Shown: piece by piece, positions 16,225-22,414 of the stretch
How positions within the stretch are numbered: position 1 is the stretch's first letter
Layout of the letters: every line of letters begins with the position of its first letter
IMG/VR virus record: IMGVR_UViG_3300009420_001906
Span: 1-52,248 of that record
DNA from: a virus
Strand: one strand, 5' to 3'
Length of the DNA: 52,248 nucleotides
Notes under the pieces: model-generated
What the model was told of the DNA's origin: nothing
What the model saw: only the letters and a program-made list of their open reading frames with translations
Databases searched by the model: none
Program-made: the position numbers and the translations under genes

Positions 16225-16751
16225 CTACCTACAACCTTCAGTACTTGAGAGACTCTTTCTCTAACTGACCCTGAAACTGTAATATGTTCTCTAGGCAGCT
16301 CTTTAATAAAGCCTTCAAAGATATCGTTAATGTCATCTCTAAATTGTGGATCAATTGACCTAACGCCATCATCAATGATAGGAAACTCTGGACGTATATA
16401 AAAGATATAATCATAACTGTTAATTAGTTTCTCATATATAGAATAAACCTTTTCCAAAGTTGCTTGAGTTACTTTATTATGCTGATGCATCCATGTAGTA
16501 TATACTAGTCCATCTAATGCAGTACGATCAGTTAACATATCATCATACATGAATACGTTTGAGATATGCTTCTGCATAATTAATATTTGAGTTAAGTCAG
16601 ATCCCTGTTCATTGATATCAAATCCCATTTCTCTAATCTCTCTCGTCACTTCATCACACACTGTATATCCATCAAACCTTGGCTCGGATCTAAGTGCGTT
16701 TAACAAAGTCGTCTTCCCGACTGATTGCGCTCCTGTAATTCCTATTTTCAT
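16221..16751 (-). CDS. P-loop nucleotide kinase-like protein (NadR/AAA_28 type)
   Basis: A 176-residue P-loop protein: GITGAQSVGKTTLL (4-17) is Walker A, CDEVTREIREMGFD follows as in NadR-type kinases, and LTDRTALDGLVYTTW is the substrate-lid region. Phages often carry such kinases near nucleotide or NAD metabolism genes. It overlaps queF and the formyltransferase gene by 4 nt on each side, so it belongs to the 7-deazaguanine operon. A kinase for a deazaguanine intermediate, NMN or a nucleotide is possible; the sequence does not decide. Confidence 0.68.
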   Translation of the reverse strand: MKIGITGAQSVGKTTLLNALRSEPRFDGYTVCDEVTREIREMGFDINEQGSDLTQILIMQKHISNVFMYDDMLTDRTALDGLVYTTWMHQHNKVTQATLEKVYSIYEKLINSYDYIFYIRPEFPIIDDGVRSIDPQFRDDINDIFEGFIKELPREHITVSGSVRERVSQVLKVVGR

Positions 16752-17275
16752 ATATTCCTTTGCTTAATTAACATAGACCATAAATTAACTGCTATGTTTC
16801 TCAGTTCTTCAATTAACGATTCTAATGTATCATGATTCTTTATTTGGTAATCCATGAAGAGTTGAATCTCTCCAGTATCTACTCCAGTATCTACTCGATG
16901 TATAATAACACCAGTTGAGTCTAAACCAAGCTCTAAAGCTTTCTCTTGAGGATGTTTGCCTTTTAGCTCAGGATATTTAATAATATCTCCGGGATGAACA
17001 TTAAACATATTCTTAAGAATTGATTCTTCAGGAATGATTCTATTATATCCATGCAATGTAACAAGCGTGTCAGGTCTCTCTAATTTAATTCCATACAGCT
17101 CTTCATTAATATATTCTGCTGAGGTGAAGTCACCTATACGGTGTCCATTAGTAAGTCTCTTATCAATCTTTGATGCGTCTTTTTGATTTGTAAGTATAAC
17201 GTCAGGCCACATGCCTAACTTCTCACAAACAGATGCTAATTCTGATCCACTATAACTAAAGCAAGCTACCCACAT
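16748..17275 (-). CDS. Formyltransferase, candidate DpdN (preQ1 formylase)
   Basis: A 175-residue formyltransferase of the PurN/Fmt catalytic-domain family, which uses 10-formyl-THF. HGYNRIIPEESI is followed by FNVHPGDIIKYPELKGKHP, containing Asn92 and His94, and by HRVDTGVDTGEI with Asp133. These form the Asn-His-Asp set of PurN. The anticodon/tRNA C-terminal domain of Fmt is absent, and so are other purine genes. It overlaps dpdA by 10 nt and lies one gene from queF. A dPreQ1 formyltransferase (DpdN) has been proposed for phages with 7-formylaminomethyl-7-deazaguanine, and this gene fits that role by context. Confidence 0.8.
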   Translation of the reverse strand: MWVACFSYSGSELASVCEKLGMWPDVILTNQKDASKIDKRLTNGHRIGDFTSAEYINEELYGIKLERPDTLVTLHGYNRIIPEESILKNMFNVHPGDIIKYPELKGKHPQEKALELGLDSTGVIIHRVDTGVDTGEIQLFMDYQIKNHDTLESLIEELRNIAVNLWSMLIKQRNI

Positions 17276-18066
17276 ACATTATCCTTAAACTTATGTATAT
17301 TATATACTATATCAGCTTCATTGTCAACTTTTTCTTCCATAAGCTCAAACAATTTTACTGACTCTTTATTTGCTAATCCAAATATACCATTAGCATCTAA
17401 ATCAGAATACTTAATACCTTTCATGCCATGCACTACTGGGTTGGATGTATCTAATGTATCTAGAAAAGGAAATCCTTCTCTATAGTATGCAAACTCTTGA
17501 GGAAGGCTGCAGCCTAATAAGTGATGTGGCTTCTTAGTATTAATAATCTGCTCATCTCTCATCTGTGTTATTAGTTGTTGTCTACCTTTCATCCAAGCAT
17601 GATACTTAGTTGGCTCATTAGGGAATTGTTTTTCATAGTAGCTATAATCAAAACTAATAGCAATAATATCAGCGCGCTTCTGCATATACTGATAGCATTC
17701 TATTATCTCATTATAATCTCTACCTTGAACAACACCAATTTTGAGCCCTGGTAAGGCACTATATCGTTCCAACCACGAACTAAAGTTCTCAATAGTTGTA
17801 GCTTTCTGTTCTAGTGCGTCGGGCACGATATAAGCAGAAGGAGTAAGCTTTGTTATCCACTCCGCATACTTAACCGCATCAAATGCCTCACCAAGTTCAA
17901 AAATCGAATTGTCTAAAATGACATAACGTCCTTTATCGACAGCTTGTTTAAAATAATCAAAGTAGTCAGGAAGCTCTTCAAATAGATGCACAAGAGCATA
18001 ATCATAGTCAGTCATTACTCCGACCTTGCGAATGATATTTAATGGTGCTTCGTGACTAATTCTCAT
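17266..18066 (-). CDS. dpdA: DpdA-like DNA guanine transglycosylase (TGT superfamily)
   Basis: Would swap guanine in DNA for a 7-deazaguanine. The 266-residue protein keeps the order of TGT motifs. GRYVILDNSIFELGE (46-60) carries Asp52, in the place of the DSGGFQ Asp. AYIVPDALEQKATT (78-91) follows, then LKIGVVQGRDYNEI (108-121), matching GIVQGG. FLDTLDTSNPVVHG (201-214) has Asp203/Asp206 in the place of the nucleophilic Asp. The zinc site of tRNA TGT is absent, as in phage DpdA proteins. queF, queC, queD, queE and folE are all close by. A promoter lies in its 3' end. Confidence 0.82.
   Translation of the reverse strand: MRISHEAPLNIIRKVGVMTDYDYALVHLFEELPDYFDYFKQAVDKGRYVILDNSIFELGEAFDAVKYAEWITKLTPSAYIVPDALEQKATTIENFSSWLERYSALPGLKIGVVQGRDYNEIIECYQYMQKRADIIAISFDYSYYEKQFPNEPTKYHAWMKGRQQLITQMRDEQIINTKKPHHLLGCSLPQEFAYYREGFPFLDTLDTSNPVVHGMKGIKYSDLDANGIFGLANKESVKLFELMEEKVDNEADIVYNIHKFKDNVCG
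17299..17327 (-). promoter_or_regulatory. Sigma70 consensus promoter inside the dpdA 3' end
   Basis: TTGACA (17327-17322), a 17-nt spacer and TATAAT (17304-17299): a perfect consensus on the minus strand, entirely within the dpdA coding end. It would drive the formyltransferase gene starting at 17275 and the genes after it independently of folE-queD-dpdA transcripts. Confidence 0.75.
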
Positions 18067-18308
18067 CTAAAATAATCCTCTACGACATCTAAAAGATCTT
18101 TATAATGAGCTACTTTGCCCATCTCATCTTCTATTGTCTGCATAATGTCAGGATGCTCTGCAACTCCGACTTGCTTTTGTAGCAACACTTCAACATTCAT
18201 AACTGCTTGTGAAATTCTTGCTGCAAAAAATTGCGAACTTACGTTTAATAATTCTTCTCTTAAATCTACGGGTGATAGCGATACGCCACTCTTTTCTTCT
18301 GTACTCAT
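18063..18308 (-). CDS. Hypothetical protein
   Basis: An 81-residue, mostly helical acidic protein (MSTEEKSGVSLSPVDLREELL...) directly after folE and overlapping dpdA by 4 nt. No motif is recognised. By position it is co-translated with the deazaguanine genes; small helical proteins of this kind can be partners of a larger enzyme, but nothing in the sequence shows it. Confidence 0.65.
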   Translation of the reverse strand: MSTEEKSGVSLSPVDLREELLNVSSQFFAARISQAVMNVEVLLQKQVGVAEHPDIMQTIEDEMGKVAHYKDLLDVVEDYFR

Positions 18309-19136
18309 TTATTTTCCTCCAGCGAATTGTTGCTGTAATGCAATATCGTCAAAAAATTCTTTCTTTACATCCGCCTCATTAAATCTACCTTTTAGTACAG
18401 TAGTCTGAGTAAGAGATGAATGCGCCATAATGCCTCTATTCTCACAGCAACCATGAGTCGCGTGAATATATACAGCAATATCTTCTGTGCCTGTTGCGTC
18501 TTGTAATTCTTTTACAATAGCGTTAGTCAGTTCTTCTTGCAAAGTACCTCTACGAGCAACCCATTGAGCAATTCGTGTATACTTTGATAATCCAATAACC
18601 TTTCCATTAGGAATGATACCAATATAAGCAGTGCCAACTACTGGTTGGTGATGATGAGAGCAGACAGATTTTAATTCTGATCTTACTACTAACATCCCTG
18701 TATAAGCATCTTCACCTACATTAGGAAATGCTGTCGCGACTGGTCTTTCATCATATCTACCAGCAAGGAGCTCGTTGATATACATTTTAGCTAGACGCTT
18801 TGGCGTTCCTTTAGCATTAGGATCGTTCTTCCAATCAATAAGGAGTCTATGTAAAACCTCTTCAAAGGCTTCAGCCACCTCATCTATTAGATTTAGTTTA
18901 CCAGACGCAGTTAATACTCCTGCTATATTATCATTAGAGAAAGCTCTTAAGCCTTCCTTTTTAATAACATTCCAGTAGAGTTCATGAACTTTATTTTTAT
19001 TCGGCATGTCTATATTATAGTCGCTTTTAGGTGGAATGGCAACAGCTTTTCTTTTTAATATTGATTCATTGCGATCATCTTCGAATGAAGAAAATGCTCC
19101 TTCCTTATTAGTCTGATACTCTATTTCATCAATCAT
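18309..19136 (-). CDS. folE: FolE, GTP cyclohydrolase I
   Basis: Converts GTP to 7,8-dihydroneopterin triphosphate, the first step to preQ0. The 275-residue protein has the zinc site SVCSHHHQP (Cys159, His162) and HGCCENRG with Cys230, plus the family block IGLSKYTRIAQWVARR. An N-terminal extension of about 50 residues is not part of the catalytic domain. Start at 19136 is supported by AGGAGA upstream and by the ATGA overlap with queD. It provides the entry enzyme of the pathway, so the phage does not depend on host folE levels. Confidence 0.96.
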   Translation of the reverse strand: MIDEIEYQTNKEGAFSSFEDDRNESILKRKAVAIPPKSDYNIDMPNKNKVHELYWNVIKKEGLRAFSNDNIAGVLTASGKLNLIDEVAEAFEEVLHRLLIDWKNDPNAKGTPKRLAKMYINELLAGRYDERPVATAFPNVGEDAYTGMLVVRSELKSVCSHHHQPVVGTAYIGIIPNGKVIGLSKYTRIAQWVARRGTLQEELTNAIVKELQDATGTEDIAVYIHATHGCCENRGIMAHSSLTQTTVLKGRFNEADVKKEFFDDIALQQQFAGGK

Positions 19137-19588
19137 TTAACTCTCCTACAAGTTGCTGAATTATGTTCGTGCTCTCGTACCGTTACTTGCTCAACCCAGC
19201 ATCTATTACCGTATTGATCGTTAATAATATCTTGAGCCATATCGAATACCATTTGAGAAAATCTCTCACATCCTACTGCTTCAACTACTCTTATGTCTAT
19301 AAGACCATCTTTATAGAGTTGAGTGAACGTCTCTAAGTGAGGGTCATCTGCTGCAACTAAGCACGTATGATCAAACATAGTCTTAAGCCATGTTTTTAAA
19401 GCTTTAAGGCCACCGAAGTCAACTACCCAGTTGCGTTCATCTAATCCATCACTACCAAATTGTAGTTCAAATTGCAGAGCGTAACCATGTATTAATTTGC
19501 AATGACTATCTGCTCTCCATTGTCTAAACGCACAGCTATGTCCTGTGCTATGGGAATAAGTCTTCCCTGATAAAAATTCTACTGCCAT
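19133..19588 (-). CDS. queD: QueD, 6-carboxy-5,6,7,8-tetrahydropterin synthase
   Basis: Second step to preQ0. A 151-residue PTPS-family protein. STGHSCAFRQW holds the first zinc His (His17), ADSHCKLIHGYAL (26-38) the catalytic Cys30 and His34, and VVDFGGLKALKTWL is the family strand-helix. VREHEHNSATC carries the C-terminal His and Glu. The usual HGH zinc motif reads HGY, so one zinc ligand appears replaced by Tyr36. The gene is linked to folE by a 4-nt overlap. Confidence 0.92.
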   Translation of the reverse strand: MAVEFLSGKTYSHSTGHSCAFRQWRADSHCKLIHGYALQFELQFGSDGLDERNWVVDFGGLKALKTWLKTMFDHTCLVAADDPHLETFTQLYKDGLIDIRVVEAVGCERFSQMVFDMAQDIINDQYGNRCWVEQVTVREHEHNSATCRRVK

Positions 19589-19597
19589 ATTATTCTC

Positions 19598-19945
19598 CTA
19601 TATTGCGCTGACGATCAGAGCTAATGTTAAAAAATGTGCAAACTGATCCGTACCATGCAGCATCCAAAATCCTTGACTATCAGGATCTAAACTATATTTG
19701 TAATCGATCTGAGCTTTAGCCCAGTCGATATGATAATGAACCAATCCATTACCAATTGCTAGAAAGATTGCAAACCAGCTATTAACAAAAAATGTCAATA
19801 CAATAAATGTAAACGCTGCATGTATTCCAGAATGAAATACAGCTGTGTTTAAACCATACTCTCTCTTGTCTCGTATCATATCAGAGTCTTGCAGAAAGTA
19901 ATCAGCTAGCGTATGCCCTGTCATTAAAAGTATTAGTTCAATCAT
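19598..19945 (-). CDS. DUF3307 membrane protein
   Basis: A 115-residue integral membrane protein with three to four hydrophobic helices. The start MIELILLMTGHTLADYFLQ matches the DUF3307 pattern with conserved His and Asp. WMLHGTDQFAHFLTLALI is near the end. The frame opens at 19981, but GGGAGA just upstream of 19945 fixes the start there. It overlaps the phosphoribosyltransferase by 8 nt. DUF3307 has no established function. Its place between prt and queD is likely operon sharing rather than pathway membership. Confidence 0.8.
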   Translation of the reverse strand: MIELILLMTGHTLADYFLQDSDMIRDKREYGLNTAVFHSGIHAAFTFIVLTFFVNSWFAIFLAIGNGLVHYHIDWAKAQIDYKYSLDPDSQGFWMLHGTDQFAHFLTLALIVSAI

Positions 19946-20393
19946 GTTTTGTCTCCCACCAGAAGTCAACCCAACTGTCATCAGTTGACCTTTCTATTGT
20001 CTTGTGCCAGAAGTCTGGCTGAATATCTTGATCGATATTATAGTAACAGCAAGCTATACTGAGATTTTCTTTTGGAAAAACCCCCCAGGTTTCTAATAGA
20101 GAATTAATTGTAAGACCTGAGTCTATAATATCATCTACTAGTAAAATCTTTTGACCGTCCCGCATATCATCTGCAGGGATATCATTATATTCTTTCTGCG
20201 CGAAGTCTCTATGAGACCATGTAATGCATTCTAATGGCATGCCTAGTTCGTATGATAGTCTAACAGCAAGTGGAAGTCCACCTCTCGCTAATCCTACTAC
20301 TCTATCATATGTTGTTCCAACAGCTCTAATATTATTTAAAATATAGTCGACGCCATCTTCAAACTCTTTATAGTTATATTTTATTTTCTTCAT
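19938..20393 (-). CDS. Phosphoribosyltransferase (HGPRT/xanthine-type)
   Basis: A 151-residue type I PRTase that joins a base to PRPP. VVGLARGGLPLAVRLSYEL is the PPi-loop region, and ILLVDDIIDSGLTINSLL (83-100) is the PRPP-binding loop with the Asp-Asp pair. C-terminal WVDFWWETKHD resembles bacterial xanthine/guanine PRTases. It overlaps the oxygenase gene by 20 nt. It could salvage purines, or recycle guanine released by DpdA during base exchange. Confidence 0.85.
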   Translation of the reverse strand: MKKIKYNYKEFEDGVDYILNNIRAVGTTYDRVVGLARGGLPLAVRLSYELGMPLECITWSHRDFAQKEYNDIPADDMRDGQKILLVDDIIDSGLTINSLLETWGVFPKENLSIACCYYNIDQDIQPDFWHKTIERSTDDSWVDFWWETKHD

Positions 20394-20910
20394 TTTTATA
20401 CCATGTTACGAGTACTAGTCTAGTACCGCTCTCCACTTTACTAACTGAATGTAATACACTCGGTCCATATTTTATTGTCTCACCGACTGCTTGATTAACT
20501 ACTATAGGGATAATACTATCTCCTGCTTTATAATCACCTTCGGTATATCGGTTAGTTACTTCTGGAGTTACTTCTATATCTTTTTTATAGTGAGGCTCCA
20601 TTACAATTATTTCGCCGCCTTGCAGGTTTTCTGTCTCGAGTAATGTTATTGATGTGCCAGTGATTACATCATCGTTGTCACTATGCATTCGAGTAAAAGA
20701 ATCCTTCTCCATCATTAAGAAATAAGCTGCGTATAGACTCATGCCTTCTTCTCTTAAGATGTCAGGCACATCATCAAGTGAAATATCCTTCTTAATCATA
20801 TAGTGAAGATTATAGAATCTCTTTATACGTTCTTCCGGAAGCGAATGATAGAGCTCTATCAGAGCTTCTCTATCAGGAATGCTTATAAGTCTATCTCTAC
20901 TAAACACCAA
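20374..20910 (-). CDS. 2OG-Fe(II) oxygenase (prolyl-4-hydroxylase-like)
   Basis: A 178-residue protein with a complete facial triad. His76 and Asp78 are in TRMHSDNDDV, His154 is in GPSVLHSVSKV, and Arg164 in GTRLVLVTWY would bind 2-oxoglutarate. LLETENLQGGEIIV is the typical strand between. The GTG start at 20910 overlaps the queE stop by 11 nt. Wedged between queE and a PRTase in a 7-deazaguanine locus, it is a candidate base-tailoring enzyme, though peptide or ribosomal substrates are also possible for this fold. Confidence 0.8.
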   Translation of the reverse strand: MVFSRDRLISIPDREALIELYHSLPEERIKRFYNLHYMIKKDISLDDVPDILREEGMSLYAAYFLMMEKDSFTRMHSDNDDVITGTSITLLETENLQGGEIIVMEPHYKKDIEVTPEVTNRYTEGDYKAGDSIIPIVVNQAVGETIKYGPSVLHSVSKVESGTRLVLVTWYKNEENKI

Positions 20911-21814
20911 TTACATTGCCCCATATATAAGCATGCACTCGTGCACTAACATTAAAGCCTCTTTTGAAAGCTTCTGTTGCGACGTCTGCTGCTACAAGTT
21001 CTTGACCTTCTACGGTTGCGCCTACTGGCATAATCCATACAGGCCAATTAACACCTGCATATCTAAACTGCTCAATTGTATCTTCTAATTCATCCCAGCA
21101 CTCTTTAGTTCCATTAACAACGAACTTAAGCTGCCCTGAGTGAGCAAATTCTTGATATGAATTAACAATATCAGGTCTGATTGCTCTCTTAGATTCTTCT
21201 CCTGATACAGTATACAATTTAGGACTGCATGATATAAATAACTCGCTGCCCCAAACGTCTCTATACTCTTGCCAGAAGTTTATATAATCGCTTGTTTCGA
21301 TTTCTTTAGTTCCATTAGTTTCATATGTAACACTTCTTGGATAATCTCTTTGATCAATCCAATACTTCATCATATCCATTGAACACTGCTGAGCAGTCTT
21401 CATCATCGGCTCCCCGCCTGTGAAACACATATGCCTATTAAGCCACATACCTGCATTCCATTTATTTTTAAATGACTCACGAACTTTATCTGCTAAAGTT
21501 TCTGCATCATCCATCATTTGAAGTTTTTTGAATTTCTTAGCCCATGAATATGAACTATCACATCCCTTATCCCATACAGGAAGGTCTGTCATTTTTTGAT
21601 ACTTAAGCTCTCCGTCATCGTTGAGTTCAGTTAAGTCGATTTTTTGATAAGGTAAGTCCCATGTCTCAGGTTTAGTAGGATGATCCTGACCAAAGCCGTC
21701 GCATTGAAGATTACATAAGAAGAATCTCAACCAAGCTGTGGGTACACCTGTGTACTGTCCTTCACCTTGAATCGAGTCGAAGATCTCTGAATAGAGATAC
21801 TTTTTATTTGCCAT
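20900..21814 (-). CDS. queE: QueE, 7-carboxy-7-deazaguanine synthase
   Basis: Radical SAM enzyme making the 7-deazaguanine ring from the QueD product. SIQGEGQYTG (14-23) is the QueE hallmark and MCFTGGEPMMK the radical SAM GGEP motif. Cluster cysteines are Cys34 and Cys38 in FFLCNLQCDGF and, after an unusually long insert, Cys85 in DKGCDSSYSW. The 304-residue length exceeds bacterial QueE (about 210-245), mainly from this insert. AGGAG precedes the ATG, and a hairpin or possible pseudoknot lies in its leader. Confidence 0.93.
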   Translation of the reverse strand: MANKKYLYSEIFDSIQGEGQYTGVPTAWLRFFLCNLQCDGFGQDHPTKPETWDLPYQKIDLTELNDDGELKYQKMTDLPVWDKGCDSSYSWAKKFKKLQMMDDAETLADKVRESFKNKWNAGMWLNRHMCFTGGEPMMKTAQQCSMDMMKYWIDQRDYPRSVTYETNGTKEIETSDYINFWQEYRDVWGSELFISCSPKLYTVSGEESKRAIRPDIVNSYQEFAHSGQLKFVVNGTKECWDELEDTIEQFRYAGVNWPVWIMPVGATVEGQELVAADVATEAFKRGFNVSARVHAYIWGNVIGV

Positions 21815-21819
21815 TTTAG

Positions 21820-21857
21820 CTCCTAGTTTTGTTTTATTCGCTGTGGAAGGGCACAGC
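21820..21857 (-). promoter_or_regulatory. Hairpin / possible H-type pseudoknot in the queE leader
   Basis: On the minus strand a 6-bp stem GCTGTG/CACAGC (21857-21852 with 21845-21840) closes a loop CCCTTC. A 15-nt A-rich stretch follows, and then the queE ribosome site AGGAG (21824-21820). Loop bases CCU can pair with AGG, or CUUC with GGAG, giving a pseudoknot that hides the ribosome site. The layout (short stem, A-rich tail, SD at the end) recalls preQ1-I riboswitches, but the conserved loop is too short for that consensus. Confidence 0.4.
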
Positions 21858-21868
21858 TACAATAATAT

Positions 21869-22414
21869 TTAGCTGCCTTGCTTAGCCTTAGCGATCTTAA
21901 TCGCATGGTTCTTAACCAGCCGCGTCACCTTCTTCCATTTTCTCTGAAATCTGTCTCTATGAATAGTATTTGCTCTTGTGAAGTATTCTATTCCATCTAG
22001 ATGATCTAACTCATGTTGGAATACCCTTGAGGCCATTCCGTCAAATTTCTTTGTGCATACATTGCCGTATGGATCTTGAAATCTAACTCTTGTAAATCTT
22101 GGACGTCTGATTTTAATAGTAACTCCAGGATAGGATAAGCATCCTTCGTCCATTAGAATTAATTCTTCACCAGTATACGTTATTTTCGGATTAAAGGCAA
22201 CTATCATAGGCTCTGAATACATAACAAATGCTCTTGCTCTGATGCCTAATTGATTAGCTGCTAGTCCAGCGCCTGCCTCATTCTTAATAGTGTCGATTAG
22301 AGTGTGTGCTAACTTAACTGCATCATTCTCCGGGTCGTTAAAGTCATAGTCAGGTACTACTGACCTGAGCATATCATTCCTATCGCCGAATGGTATTATA
22401 ATTTTTTGACTCAT
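21869..22414 (-). CDS. def: Peptide deformylase
   Basis: Removes the formyl group from N-terminal Met of new proteins. All three motifs are present: GAGLAANQ (48-55), EGCLS (90-94) and QHELDHLDG with the metal-binding His pair (134-138). The 181-residue length is near the bacterial enzyme, unlike the shortened cyanophage versions. It overlaps gp46 as ATGA and precedes queE. The neighbouring pathway contains a formyltransferase, but PDF action on a formylated base is not suggested by the sequence. Confidence 0.94.
   Translation of the reverse strand: MSQKIIIPFGDRNDMLRSVVPDYDFNDPENDAVKLAHTLIDTIKNEAGAGLAANQLGIRARAFVMYSEPMIVAFNPKITYTGEELILMDEGCLSYPGVTIKIRRPRFTRVRFQDPYGNVCTKKFDGMASRVFQHELDHLDGIEYFTRANTIHRDRFQRKWKKVTRLVKNHAIKIAKAKQGS

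Noticed and set aside
21820-21857. Calling the queE leader a preQ1-I riboswitch outright
   Set aside because: The stem and A-rich tail fit, but the loop is only six bases (ten if the top two pairs open) and the conserved loop bases are not evident. Kept as a possible pseudoknot.
21862-21869. CTAAATA boxes (also near 5430 and 31232) as late promoters
   Set aside because: They differ from TATAAATA at two positions and one overlaps the def stop codon in AT-rich sequence. Too weak to list as features.
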